A DNA stretch of 64,000 bases from Clostridia bacterium. GTDB lineage: Bacteria; Bacillota; Clostridia; Oscillospirales; Acutalibacteraceae. Location: the NCBI GenBank assembly GCA_017461235.1, contig JAFTYU010000005.1, positions 62,001-126,000 on the forward strand, given 5' to 3'. The notes beneath the pieces were generated by a model, which was not told the DNA's origin, did not search any database, and saw only the letters and a list, made by a program, of their open reading frames with translations. Made by a program: the position numbers and the translations under genes. Positions 43,198-52,184 of the stretch are shown in pieces. Position 1 is the stretch's first letter, and each line of letters starts with the position of its first letter.

Positions 43198-44964
43198 TTA
43201 ATCTTCCTTTTTCAAGGAATTAAAAAACGCAAGAAAACTATCGTCACTCATTTTTGAAGGGTCACTGATTTCACGCTTTTTCTTTTCTTCTTCAAGAACC
43301 GTTATACAGTCTTCGCATTCCTTTAAGGTGTTTGAGACCATAGACTGTTTTGAAAGAAGCTTGGCAACCGCACCCGTCTGTTCCGAAGTAAGAAACTGAG
43401 AAAGATGCGATATATCAACACTTTCATCATTCTCAAGGCGGCTCATAACAACATTCAGAATCTGTTTATTAACAGGTGTAACAAAAATATCGTTATTCAG
43501 CCTGTCCTTAAGTTTTTTATAGAACGCGGCGTTATTAAAAAGTGAAATAAGCACCGTGTCTTCCGCCTTTGCGGCACGCATATTTTTAACCCTTTGCGGG
43601 TCAACCATTTTTTCCATTTCCTGCGCCTGTTTTTGCGCATTCTGAAATTCCGATTTGGTTTTGCGATAGTATTCTCTTTTGGATGCCTGCTTGATTTGTT
43701 GCAACATAGCATCCTTCGAAACACCCAGTTCATCCGCAAGGCGCATTGCATAAACATCACGTTCAAGGGAATCAGTCGTTGCAAGATAATTTGCTGCCTC
43801 ACGCAGAAAATTAACCTTGCCGTCAGAGCTTTCAACATCATATTTTGAACGGATAACGGAAAGCTTGTATTCCGTATCATTATCGGCATTATTAAGAAGC
43901 TTTGCGAACATTTCCTTGCCGTGGACTCTTATAATCTCATCGGGGTCCTTGCCACCCTGAAGACGTATAACTTTAACCCGCACTCCTGTTTTTGAGAAAA
44001 GGGAAAGTGCCGCGCGGACCGCCTTCTGACCTGCTTCATCGGAATCATAACACAAAGCAACTTCATCGGCATAACGGGAAATGAGGCTCACCTGCTCCGG
44101 GGTCAGAGCCGTACCGAGCCCTGCAACCGCATTTTCAAAGCCTGCACCGTGAAGGGCAATAACATCCATATAACCTTCGCACAGGATAATCTTGCGCTCA
44201 TTGCCGTTTTTAGCAAAATTAAGAGCAAAAAGCTCGTTACTTTTTTTATAAACAAGTGTATCAGATGTGTTGATATACTTGGGTTTACTGTTATCAAGGA
44301 CTCGACCACCAAAGGCAACAACATTACCCCTCAAGTCAATAACAGGATACATAACCTTCGCCCTGAAAGCATCGTAATAATAGCGTTTTCCGTTCTTTTC
44401 ACTGAACCTTAAAAGGTTTGCCGCAACAAGCTCATCACGGTTAAAGCCTTTACTTTTAAGATGGTTTTCAAGAGCGTGCCAATCATCAGGTGCCGCACCA
44501 AGACCGAAATGCTTAATCATTTTCATTGATATGTTTCGGCGTCTTAAATAATCCAGCTGACCTTTACCCGCTTCGGTGAAAAGTGTTTCGTGGAAAAATC
44601 TTGCTGCTTCTCTGTTTGCGGAATATATCCTTCGCCGAAGATTTGACGCAGAATCATCAACTTTGTCATCGGGCATTTTTATACCTGCCCTGTCGGCAAG
44701 AAGTTTAACCGCCTCTATATAATCAAGATTTTCTATATGACGCACAAAATTTATAACGTCACCGCCTGCACCGCAACCGAAACAATAGTATGAAGACGTA
44801 TCGGGATAAACGGTAAAGGACGGGGTTTTTTCATTATGAAAAGGACAAAGACCCGTTAATGTCTTTCCCCTTCTGCGAAGGTCTACATACCCGGCAATAA
44901 CAGACTCAATATCATTACTGTCACGAAGTCTGTCAATAAAATCATCCGTAAAACGCAATGCCAA
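43198..44964 (-). CDS. dnaG: DNA primase
   Basis: Makes RNA primers for replication. CHC2 zinc finger: CPFHNEKTPSFTV with CFGCGAGGD near 40-65. TOPRIM core: LCEGYMDVIAL and YDSDEAGQKA near 260-320. A C-terminal helicase-binding region ends the protein. The start is the TTG at 44964, 6 bases after GGAGGTG; the in-frame GTG at 44973 lies inside that ribosome binding site and is not usable. Length 588. Confidence 0.96.
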   Translation of the reverse strand: MALRFTDDFIDRLRDSNDIESVIAGYVDLRRRGKTLTGLCPFHNEKTPSFTVYPDTSSYYCFGCGAGGDVINFVRHIENLDYIEAVKLLADRAGIKMPDDKVDDSASNLRRRIYSANREAARFFHETLFTEAGKGQLDYLRRRNISMKMIKHFGLGAAPDDWHALENHLKSKGFNRDELVAANLLRFSEKNGKRYYYDAFRAKVMYPVIDLRGNVVAFGGRVLDNSKPKYINTSDTLVYKKSNELFALNFAKNGNERKIILCEGYMDVIALHGAGFENAVAGLGTALTPEQVSLISRYADEVALCYDSDEAGQKAVRAALSLFSKTGVRVKVIRLQGGKDPDEIIRVHGKEMFAKLLNNADNDTEYKLSVIRSKYDVESSDGKVNFLREAANYLATTDSLERDVYAMRLADELGVSKDAMLQQIKQASKREYYRKTKSEFQNAQKQAQEMEKMVDPQRVKNMRAAKAEDTVLISLFNNAAFYKKLKDRLNNDIFVTPVNKQILNVVMSRLENDESVDISHLSQFLTSEQTGAVAKLLSKQSMVSNTLKECEDCITVLEEEKKKREISDPSKMSDDSFLAFFNSLKKED

Positions 44965-44996
44965 GTATTTCACCTCCGTAAAATTAGTTTTTGTTT

Positions 44997-46001
44997 TTAA
45001 TATATCCAGGTTTTCGGAACGAATAAATCGTTAAATATTTTAAGAGAATAGCTGTCTGACATACCCGATATGTAATCGCAGGCAGCCCTTTCAGCCCCTT
45101 CGCGTTTAGCAATCTCAAAATAGAACTCGGGCATCTCGTGGGGATTGCGGGAAAAATAGCGGAAAAGCTCTTTAATCATACTTTCGGCTTTACCCTCTTC
45201 ACTTTTACACACGGGGTTTGTATAAACATATTTGAACATAAAGGAATGAAGTCTGTCGAACGCTTCCTTCACTTCGGGACTCATTCTTATTTCATTACTA
45301 CTGTTTTCGATAACGGACATTATAAGGGAATTGATGCGTTGTGTTTTGGAAAAGCCGAGCAAAAGGCGTATATCCAAAGGAATATCATCTTCACTTAAAA
45401 CACCGCCGCGGCAAGCATCGTCAATGTCGTGGTTGATGTAGGCAATTTTATCACTTAATTTGACAATTCTTCCCTCTAAGGTATCAGCCTCTTTACCACG
45501 TGTGTGGCAAAGAATGCCATCACGTACTTCGTAAGTAAGGTTAAGACCTTCGCCACGATGCTCAAGCAAATCAACTACGCGCAGACTTTGCTCGAAATGA
45601 GTAAAACCGCCTTCGAAAACGGTGGCTAAAGCACGCTCACCGGCATGGCCGAACGGAGTATGACCTAAATCATGACCGAGAGCGATGGCTTCGGTTAAAT
45701 CTTCATTTAAAGATAACGAACGGGCAATAGTGCGTGCAATCTGAGAAACTTCAAGGGTATGGGTAAGACGGGTTCTGTAATGAACATTATCAGGCGCAAG
45801 AAAAACCTGTGTTTTATCCTTAAGGCGACGGAAAGCTGATGAATGTACTATTCTGTCGCGATCCCGTTGATACGCGGTACGTACCGGACACTCATCTTCA
45901 ATCTTTTTTCTTCCTTTGGAGTTTTCGCACAACATAGCGTATTTAGAAAGGGTTTCACGCTCGCGTTGTAACGTCCTTAACCTAATAATATTATCCACCA
46001 T
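44997..46001 (-). CDS. dgt: deoxyguanosinetriphosphate triphosphohydrolase-like HD protein
   Basis: HD-domain hydrolase that splits dNTPs to nucleoside and triphosphate. HSSAFRRLKDKTQVF and RTRLTHTLEVSQIAR precede the HD motif HDLGHTPFGHAGERAL near 106-121; LSDKIAYINHDIDDA holds the last metal Asp. Length 334 fits the shorter Dgt-like group. It lies 32 bases before dnaG, a common clostridial dgt-dnaG-rpoD cluster, which ties dNTP control to replication. Confidence 0.93.
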   Translation of the reverse strand: MVDNIIRLRTLQRERETLSKYAMLCENSKGRKKIEDECPVRTAYQRDRDRIVHSSAFRRLKDKTQVFLAPDNVHYRTRLTHTLEVSQIARTIARSLSLNEDLTEAIALGHDLGHTPFGHAGERALATVFEGGFTHFEQSLRVVDLLEHRGEGLNLTYEVRDGILCHTRGKEADTLEGRIVKLSDKIAYINHDIDDACRGGVLSEDDIPLDIRLLLGFSKTQRINSLIMSVIENSSNEIRMSPEVKEAFDRLHSFMFKYVYTNPVCKSEEGKAESMIKELFRYFSRNPHEMPEFYFEIAKREGAERAACDYISGMSDSYSLKIFNDLFVPKTWIY

Positions 46002-46070
46002 ATCACCCTTTTAATATGCTTTTATATAATAATACTGCAAAAAAGAAAAAAACCCTTCTTTTTTGACAAA

Positions 46071-46691
46071 TTATTTTGCGGCAACAATCTCATCGACAAT
46101 TTCAAAACTCAATTTGCCGTTTGAAATGTCCTGAAGTTTTTTATCAAATGCGTGCTCCGTGCCCTGTTCAATACGGAAATTAAGAGTTACAGTCTCTGCA
46201 AACTCAGTTTCATTTAACACACCGTTAAGCTCACGTACAAGAGTTTCAACCTTGCCGTAAAAAGAATAATCACATTTAATACGGCAGACAGACCATGGAA
46301 CAAGCGTTATAATCTCTGCGGCATCAACACCGATTTTTGCGCTGTGAGAATACGCTCTGACAAGTCCGCCCCCGCCTAAAAGAATACCGCCGAAATAACG
46401 TGTGACAACTACTACGCAATCGGTAATATCCTCTTGGGTAATTACATTAAGAACAGGCATACCGGCAGTCCCCTGAGGCTCACCATCATCAGAAAAACGC
46501 TTAACGCCGCTCTCACGCAATGAATACGCATAAACATTATGGGTAGCATCCCAATGTTTTTTTGAAATTTCCGCTATAAAATCAAGGGCTTCTTTCTCGG
46601 TTTTTACGGGTTTAGCGTAGCCGATGAAGCGTGATTTTTTTACTATGTATTCTTCGGCGGCATAGTGACCGAGTGTTTTGTAAGGTTTCAT
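46071..46691 (-). CDS. YigZ/IMPACT family protein
   Basis: Protein of 206 residues of the UPF0029/IMPACT family, thought to bind translation components. It has VKKSRFIGYAKPV at the start, the family block HNVYAYSLRE near 60, SDDGEPQGTAGMPVL near 77 and RYFGGILLGGGGLVRAYS near 105. A C-terminal DUF1949 ferredoxin-like domain follows. The ATG at 46691 was chosen because GCGGAGATG lies upstream; a longer start at 46730 has no site. Confidence 0.9.
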   Translation of the reverse strand: MKPYKTLGHYAAEEYIVKKSRFIGYAKPVKTEKEALDFIAEISKKHWDATHNVYAYSLRESGVKRFSDDGEPQGTAGMPVLNVITQEDITDCVVVVTRYFGGILLGGGGLVRAYSHSAKIGVDAAEIITLVPWSVCRIKCDYSFYGKVETLVRELNGVLNETEFAETVTLNFRIEQGTEHAFDKKLQDISNGKLSFEIVDEIVAAK

Positions 46692-46728
46692 AAAATAAAC
46701 ATCTCCGCAAACAATATCAGAATAACGC

Positions 46729-46755
46729 AAAAAGCCGGTGATAACTCACCGGCTT
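46729..46755 (-). terminator. intrinsic terminator of rpmE
   Basis: Ten-bp stem AAGCCGGTGA/TCACCGGCTT followed by TTTTT on the minus strand. Confidence 0.85.
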
Positions 46756-46771
46756 ACTAAGCATATACAAC

Positions 46772-46975
46772 TTACTTAGAGAGGTTATATTTTTTATTGA
46801 ATCTGTCAACACGTCCGCCTGTATCAACGAGCTTCTGCTTGCCTGTAAAGAACGGATGGCATTTTGAGCAGATATCAACACGCATACCTTCCTTTGTGGA
46901 AGCTGTTTCGAGCACAGCACCGCATGCACACTTAACCTGAGTTGCGCCGTATTTGGGATGAAGTCCTTCTTTCAT
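46772..46975 (-). CDS. rpmE: 50S ribosomal protein L31, zinc-binding type
   Basis: Ribosomal protein of 67 residues. It has the C+ form cysteines, VKCACGA and CSKCHPF, so it binds zinc. The core [18 protein letters not shown] and [19 protein letters not shown] are family blocks. AGAGGTGA precedes the ATG. It has its own promoter and terminator. Plus-strand frames here are shadows. Confidence 0.96.
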   Translation of the reverse strand: MKEGLHPKYGATQVKCACGAVLETASTKEGMRVDICSKCHPFFTGKQKLVDTGGRVDRFNKKYNLSK

Positions 46976-47017
46976 TCGTAGTCACCTCTTTATTCTTGAT
47001 AACACAATAGCAGAAGA

Positions 47018-47046
47018 ATATTACCATAACACAGACAAAAAAGCAA
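47018..47046 (-). promoter_or_regulatory. promoter of rpmE
   Basis: TTGCTT (plus-strand 47041-47046) and TAATAT (47018-47023) with a 17-bp spacer. Confidence 0.6.
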
Positions 47047-47073
47047 GTGTTTTTTTGAAATTTTTTTATAAAT

Positions 47074-47886
47074 TTAGTTTATGGCTTCATAAGTTACATT
47101 CAAGCCATTATCAGGATGATATGACCATGTAACACGGATATCTTCAAACTCCTGACTTTGCGTGCCGTCCAATGCTCTGGTTTTACCCATTTTTTCCATA
47201 AGCGATTCCGGCAAACCAAGAGCTTCATTAACGCTGATTATAGTATAATATGCCGTATAATTAGTGTAATCGTCAATATTATCAGGGTTTGTATCAATCG
47301 TTAAATAACTTCCGTCACTTGCAATTTTCGCAAAATCGCTTTCACAATATTCATCATAAATCTTTTGGAAATCAGGTCCGTCTTTAACAATGATATCAAC
47401 AACATCCATTTTATTGCCGACGTGAATTACTACCTGCGCCTTGCCTTCAGCCAAAGCCGTAACGTTACCTTCTTCATCAACGCTGACAACCCCTGTAGGG
47501 ATAACTTCCCATTTAACCTTTTTATTCGCAGCCTTTTCGGGAGTTACTGTATATTTTATGGTATATTCATCATCAACAAAAAGTGTAACCTCATAATCAT
47601 CTGCAACAACCGAATCAACAGAATTAGCATTAATAATCAAAGCAACTGATATTATACCTGCTATCATCACAAATAATGCACCAATCGCGGCAACGGCAGC
47701 AATTATAATTGCTTTTACAGGTTTCTTTTTCTCAACCTGTGGCACTGTTGCTGCTTCGTGTCTCGTAGCTTCAACAACAGAATTCTCGGGTACTGTCTCC
47801 TGAACGTTTTCCGTTGAAGCATTCAATTCTGTTGCAACTTTTTCTGTTTCATTAGTTGAATCCAAAATTATTTTGTTTTCTTCCAT
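47074..47886 (-). CDS. membrane-anchored BIG2 (Ig-like) domain protein
   Basis: Protein of 270 residues with an acidic cytoplasmic head of about 50 residues, one transmembrane helix (about 52-78) and an outside part. The outside part begins with a bacterial Ig-like BIG2 domain: YEVTLFVDDEYTIKYTVTP, WEVIPTGVVSVDEEGNVTAL and GKAQVVIHVG. The C-terminal 90 residues match no family I know. ATG at 47886 follows AGGAG by 8 bases. It is divergent from an XRE repressor whose likely operator overlaps its promoter. Confidence 0.75.
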   Translation of the reverse strand: MEENKIILDSTNETEKVATELNASTENVQETVPENSVVEATRHEAATVPQVEKKKPVKAIIIAAVAAIGALFVMIAGIISVALIINANSVDSVVADDYEVTLFVDDEYTIKYTVTPEKAANKKVKWEVIPTGVVSVDEEGNVTALAEGKAQVVIHVGNKMDVVDIIVKDGPDFQKIYDEYCESDFAKIASDGSYLTIDTNPDNIDDYTNYTAYYTIISVNEALGLPESLMEKMGKTRALDGTQSQEFEDIRVTWSYHPDNGLNVTYEAIN

Positions 47887-47939
47887 AACCAAATCTCCTA
47901 AATATTATTAACCACACCGCATAAGATATAGTTTAGTAC

Positions 47940-47993
47940 ATTATGCCATAAATCCTGCCAAAAGTCAATGGCAGAATTTATGGCACATATAAT
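47940..47993. promoter_or_regulatory. divergent promoters overlapped by a large inverted repeat
   Basis: Minus promoter: TTGACT (plus 47963-47968), 17-bp spacer, CATAAT (47940-47945). Plus -10 TATAAT at 47988-47993 with a weak -35. The inverted repeat TGCCATAAATCCTGCCA (47944-47960) and TGGCAGAATTTATGGCA (47969-47985), 16 of 17 paired, covers both promoters. Likely operator of the adjacent XRE protein. Confidence 0.75.
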
Positions 47994-48010
47994 AAATTTG
48001 GTGATGATTT

Positions 48011-48229
48011 ATGATATATAAACGAATTCGTAATTTGCGCGAAGACAAAGACTGGACACAACAAAAAATTGCAGATATGTTGTTTATCAACAGACGTACT
48101 TATGCTGCTTACGAAAATGGTGTTAATTCAATGACGCCTGAAACTTTAATCAAAATCGCACAGATACACAATGTAAGTGTTGATTATCTTCTTGAGTTGA
48201 CCGACAATCCTGAACCTTACCGCAAATAA
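48011..48229 (+). CDS. XRE-family HTH repressor (72 aa)
   Basis: Cro/CI-like protein similar to the one at 38795: RIRNLREDKDWTQQKIADML, then RRTYAAYENG as recognition helix and VSVDYLLELTDNPEP at the end. The recognition helices differ (NRRTYAAYE against SQNTYSQYE), which fits their different operators. It likely controls the divergent BIG2 membrane protein and itself. Confidence 0.88.
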   Translation: MIYKRIRNLREDKDWTQQKIADMLFINRRTYAAYENGVNSMTPETLIKIAQIHNVSVDYLLELTDNPEPYRK

Positions 48230-48232
48230 AAT

Positions 48233-48265
48233 TGGGGCACCTGTAAAAACGGGTGTCCCAAATTT
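48233..48265 (+). terminator. intrinsic terminator of the XRE gene
   Basis: GGGGCACCTG/CGGGTGTCCC stem (with G-U pairs) then AAATTTTTG; lies between convergent XRE and DAHP synthase genes. Confidence 0.75.
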
Positions 48266-48270
48266 TTGTT

Positions 48271-49299
48271 TTATACCGATTCTGCAATATCGAGAATAAG
48301 TCTTTCTGTTTTTTCCCAGCCAAGGCAAGGGTCGGTAATAGATTTACCGAAAATACCGTCACCGATTTTCTGTGCGCCGTCTTCAAGATAACTTTCAATC
48401 ATAATACCCTTAACAAGATTTTTGATATCGTCGTTATGAGCACGGCTATAAAGAATATCCTTTGTAATACGAATCTGCTCAAGATATTTTTTACCAGAGT
48501 TTGCGTGATTAGCATCAACGATACAAGCAGGATTTTTAAGACCTGATTTTGCGTAGCTGTCGCTGAGATTAAGCAAATCCTCATAGTGATAGTTTGAAAT
48601 ATTGTGACCGTCACGGTCAACAAGTCCGCGCATAATAGCGTGTGCATAAGGGTTGCCTTCGCTCTCTACTTCCCATCCGCGATAAATAAATGTATGGCTG
48701 CTCTGTGCGGCAGTAATAGCATTCATCATAACTGAAAGGTCGCCGCCTGTAGGATTCTTCATACCGACAGGAATACTGATACCGCTTGAAACAAGACGAT
48801 GCTCCTGATTTTCAACAGAACGCGCACCGATTGCAACATAAGAAAGCAAGTCCGAAAGATAACGATAGTTAGCAGGATAAAGCATTTCATCTGCACAGGA
48901 AAAACCATATTCTTTAAGCGCACACATATGAAGCTCTCGGATAGCAACAATACCGTGGAGCATATCGGGCTTCTCGTTGGGGTCAGGTTGATGAAGCATA
49001 CCCTTGTATCCTGAACCTGTTGTTCTGGGTTTATTCGTATAAATTCTGGGAACGATAACAACCTTATCCTTCACCTTTTCACGGATTTCTGCAAGGCGTG
49101 AAATATACTCAAGTACAGGTTCTTTGGAATCTGCGGAACAGGGACCGATTATGAGTAAAAGTTTATCGGATTCACCCGTAAAAACTCTTTTGATTTCCGC
49201 ATCATTTTTTGATTTCTGCTCTGCCATCTGAATGGTAAGAGGATACTGCTCCTTTATATCCATAGGAATAGGGAGTTTTCTTTTAAAATTCATAGCCAT
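48271..49299 (-). CDS. aroF: 3-deoxy-7-phosphoheptulonate synthase (AroG/AroF type)
   Basis: First step of the shikimate pathway: PEP plus erythrose 4-phosphate to DAHP. Type I-alpha enzyme, 342 residues: LLIIGPCSADSKEPVLEY near 50, RIYTNKPRTTGSGYKG with the PEP-binding KPRT, GARSVENQEHR near 157, GMKNPT and VDANHANSGK for metal binding. Last gene of the aro operon, 15 bases after aroA. Feedback inhibitor type cannot be read from sequence. Confidence 0.93.
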   Translation of the reverse strand: MAMNFKRKLPIPMDIKEQYPLTIQMAEQKSKNDAEIKRVFTGESDKLLLIIGPCSADSKEPVLEYISRLAEIREKVKDKVVIVPRIYTNKPRTTGSGYKGMLHQPDPNEKPDMLHGIVAIRELHMCALKEYGFSCADEMLYPANYRYLSDLLSYVAIGARSVENQEHRLVSSGISIPVGMKNPTGGDLSVMMNAITAAQSSHTFIYRGWEVESEGNPYAHAIMRGLVDRDGHNISNYHYEDLLNLSDSYAKSGLKNPACIVDANHANSGKKYLEQIRITKDILYSRAHNDDIKNLVKGIMIESYLEDGAQKIGDGIFGKSITDPCLGWEKTERLILDIAESV

Positions 49300-49314
49300 A
49301 TTATATTTCTCCTG

Positions 49315-50520
49315 TCAGATTGTTTTATATATTATTCCGAGGTTTTTAATATCCGTAAAAAAGTCGGGATAACTCTTATTCACACATTGGGCATCCTGCA
49401 AAGTGCCCCCTGTAACACTGCACAAAACTGCAAATGACATTGCAATTCTATGGTCATTGTGACAACAAATTTCACTATCGGGTTTTTGGGGAATAACATC
49501 GGGAACCTTTATATAATCGTTACCAATTTCAATATTAACACCAAACTTTTTAAGTTCCTGTGCCATTGCCGCTCCCCTGTCACTCTCTTTGATTTTCAGT
49601 CTTTCAGTACCTTTAATCAACGCGCCGTGTTTCAAAACGGCACAGGTTATAAGTATCGGTCCTAAATCAGGACAATCTGAAATATCAAATTCGGGTGTTC
49701 CGTTACTGAGCTTTGCGTAAAATTCACGATAAATTTTGTCACCCTGAAAGCTATCTTCATTTAAACCCGTAACTGTAACACTGCCACCTGCAATGTTAAA
49801 TGCATCAAGAAATGCGGCATTAGACCAGTCACCTTCCGCAGAGAGATTTCTGCTTATGTATTTCTGTTTACCCTTTATAAAATAGCCGTTTTGTGTTTTG
49901 TTTACCGTAACGCCGAACAGCGAAAGAGCGTCAATGGTGATATCAACGTAAGGTGCGCTCTGCAAAGGCGTTGTTAAAACAATTTCACTGTCACCGTCCA
50001 AAAGAGGTAAAGTAAATAACAACCCTGTTATAAACTGACTGCTCACGTCACCGCGTATTTTATATATACCGCTTTTAAGTTTACCGCTTGCGGTAAGTGT
50101 ACCACCCATATTTTCGAGCGTGCAATTTTTCTCCGAAAAAAGCTCTTTATACACATTCTGCGGACGGCTCATAAGCCTGCCGCTACCTGAAAAACAGCAT
50201 TTTTCAGAAAAAACAAGAGTGAGCGGTATTAAAAACCTTAAGGTACTGCCGCTTTCATTACAAAAAAGCTGAATTTCCTGCTTTTTGTCTTGTGTACCGA
50301 TACCCTTCACCGTAGCGGTAGTCCCATTTATATCAACAGCTGCACCCATTGCCTTGAGACAATCAGCCGTTGCCAGGATATCATCATTAGTACCAATATT
50401 TTCAACAACACTCACGCCATCCGACAACGCCGCACAAATAAGAAGTCTGTGAGCACAGCTCTTTGACGAGGGAGCGTTTACTGTTCCGTTTGCAGAAGAC
50501 GGCGAAATAAAAACATTCAT
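49315..50520 (-). CDS. aroA: 3-phosphoshikimate 1-carboxyvinyltransferase (EPSP synthase)
   Basis: Sixth step: shikimate 3-phosphate plus PEP to EPSP. It has GTVNAPSSKSCAHRLLICAAL at the start (SKS, H, R contacts) and FCNESGSTLRFLIPL near 85. GDVSSQFITGLLFTLPLL is near 155, and KESDR and HNDHRIAMSFAVL lie near the end. Length 401 is a little short of the usual 427. It overlaps aroQ by 4 bases. Confidence 0.94.
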   Translation of the reverse strand: MNVFISPSSANGTVNAPSSKSCAHRLLICAALSDGVSVVENIGTNDDILATADCLKAMGAAVDINGTTATVKGIGTQDKKQEIQLFCNESGSTLRFLIPLTLVFSEKCCFSGSGRLMSRPQNVYKELFSEKNCTLENMGGTLTASGKLKSGIYKIRGDVSSQFITGLLFTLPLLDGDSEIVLTTPLQSAPYVDITIDALSLFGVTVNKTQNGYFIKGKQKYISRNLSAEGDWSNAAFLDAFNIAGGSVTVTGLNEDSFQGDKIYREFYAKLSNGTPEFDISDCPDLGPILITCAVLKHGALIKGTERLKIKESDRGAAMAQELKKFGVNIEIGNDYIKVPDVIPQKPDSEICCHNDHRIAMSFAVLCSVTGGTLQDAQCVNKSYPDFFTDIKNLGIIYKTI

Positions 50521-50951
50521 CCGCTCACCTTCTCAATTAAGGCATCAATTGCATGCAAGTATCCGTCGGTACCTTCACCGCAGATGGTTTTAAAGCACGC
50601 GAGACGCACGTAGCTTATCTGTCTGAAATCTTCTCTTGATGACACGTCTGAAATGTGAACTTCTACTGCAGGGATATTAACCGCTTTAAGTGCATCAAGT
50701 ATTGCAACGCTTGTATGAGTGTAAGCGCCGGGATTGATGACAATACCATCAAAGATACCGTACGCAAACTGTATGTTGTCAACCAGGTCACCTTCATGAT
50801 TCGACTGATAGCATTTGACGTATACGTTTTTTTCTTTTGCGTATTTTTCGATTTTTTCAACAAGGGAATTATATGTTTCTCTACCGTAAATATCAGGTTC
50901 CCTTATTCCTAACATATTAAGGTTGGGACCGTTAATTACAAGAATATTCAT
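50517..50951 (-). CDS. aroQ: type II 3-dehydroquinate dehydratase
   Basis: Third step: 3-dehydroquinate to 3-dehydroshikimate. Short type II enzyme, 144 residues: NILVINGPNLNMLGIREPDIYG at the N-terminus with the catalytic Tyr, YQSNHEGDLVD near 60, NPGAYTHTSVAILDAL near 82 and VEVHISD near 105. ATG at 50951 is preferred over 50960. It overlaps aroE-aroK by 20 bases. Confidence 0.94.
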   Translation of the reverse strand: MNILVINGPNLNMLGIREPDIYGRETYNSLVEKIEKYAKEKNVYVKCYQSNHEGDLVDNIQFAYGIFDGIVINPGAYTHTSVAILDALKAVNIPAVEVHISDVSSREDFRQISYVRLACFKTICGEGTDGYLHAIDALIEKVSG

Positions 50952-52182
50952 AATAATCATCCTTTATTCTATCTGCTACCTGCTCAACTGTGCCTGCACC
51001 GTCAATATGAACATCGGCAGATTTCAAATAGAGTTCGTAGCGCTCGTTATATCTTTTTTCAAGGTCTTGTCTGTTACTTGACAAAGGTCTGTCTGATGTT
51101 GTAACAAGCAATTCCAATGGTCTGTCGATAAAATAAATCCTGCCGTTTTCTTTCAAAAAATCCATATTTTCGCTATTGAGTACCGCTCCGCCACCTGTTG
51201 AAATAACAAGTGAGTTTTCCAAGGAAATATCAGCAATAGTCTGTTTTTCGGAATTTCTGAAATAAGGCTCGCCCTTTTGTGAAAATATATCGGGGATTTT
51301 CTGATTTTCTTTTTCAACAATCAAATCATCTGTATCTTTGAATATTTTTGAAACATCTTTCGCCAACAGATTTCCCACGGTTGTTTTTCCGCTGGCTGGC
51401 ATACCAATCAGAACGATATTCATTTTTTGTTTGTACAAATTTTTATAAATTTTTTCAATTTCTTCAGTTTCAACAGGTTTATTAATAAACTTTTCAACTG
51501 CATAAGCCGCCTGTGCAACAAGCATAAAAAGACCGCCCGTGGCTATTATTCCGCGCGCCCTTGCATCACAGATCAGCTTAGATTTCAATGGATTATAAAC
51601 AGCATCAAAAACACCTTCAACCCCGGGTAACGCACTTAATTCCACAGGTGAAACACCTATTTTCGGAAACATTCCGCAGGGAGTTGTATTGATTATAATT
51701 TCGCAATCCGAAAAATCATTATACAACTGTGCATACGTTATATAACCGTCTTTTTCGCTTCTGGAAACTTTTCTTATGGCTTGCGCACCCATAGCTTTTG
51801 CTACCGCAAAGGCGGTGTTTGATGTTCCGCCGCTACCGAGAATTGCAACCTTCTTATCCTTCAAAGAAACGTTTTCGCGTTCAATGAGAGCTTTCAAGCC
51901 GTAAAAATCCGTATTATATCCGTAAAGCTTGCCGTCGCGGTTTACAATTGTATTTACCGCATTTATGGTCTCTGCTTCAGGAGATATCCAATCAAGATAA
52001 GGTATAACATCCTGTTTGTAAGGAATCGTTACATTTATGGCTTTAAAATCTGCATTTTTTAAAAATGCATCTAAATCATTACGCGCTATTTCTTGGATTT
52101 TATAATCATAATCGGCAAGAGCATTGTGAATCTCTTTTGAAAAGCTGTGTGAAAGATGCTCACCGATACATCCGTATTCCAT
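50932..52182 (-). CDS. aroE-aroK: fused shikimate dehydrogenase-shikimate kinase
   Basis: One continuous 416-residue frame with two enzymes. Residues 1 to about 250 are shikimate dehydrogenase: SHSFSKEIHN, NVTIPYKQDV with the catalytic Lys, NTDFYGLKAL, VAILGSGGTSNTA for NADP, and GGLFMLVAQAA. From M254 it is shikimate kinase: NIVLIGMPASGKTTVGNLLA (Walker A), KDTDDLI and ISTGGGAVL. The junction (KQKMNIV) is in frame with no stop between, so this is a gene fusion, not two genes. It performs steps 4 and 5. It lies 2 bases after aroC. Confidence 0.93.
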   Translation of the reverse strand: MEYGCIGEHLSHSFSKEIHNALADYDYKIQEIARNDLDAFLKNADFKAINVTIPYKQDVIPYLDWISPEAETINAVNTIVNRDGKLYGYNTDFYGLKALIERENVSLKDKKVAILGSGGTSNTAFAVAKAMGAQAIRKVSRSEKDGYITYAQLYNDFSDCEIIINTTPCGMFPKIGVSPVELSALPGVEGVFDAVYNPLKSKLICDARARGIIATGGLFMLVAQAAYAVEKFINKPVETEEIEKIYKNLYKQKMNIVLIGMPASGKTTVGNLLAKDVSKIFKDTDDLIVEKENQKIPDIFSQKGEPYFRNSEKQTIADISLENSLVISTGGGAVLNSENMDFLKENGRIYFIDRPLELLVTTSDRPLSSNRQDLEKRYNERYELYLKSADVHIDGAGTVEQVADRIKDDYYEYSCN

Positions 52183-52184
52183 TA

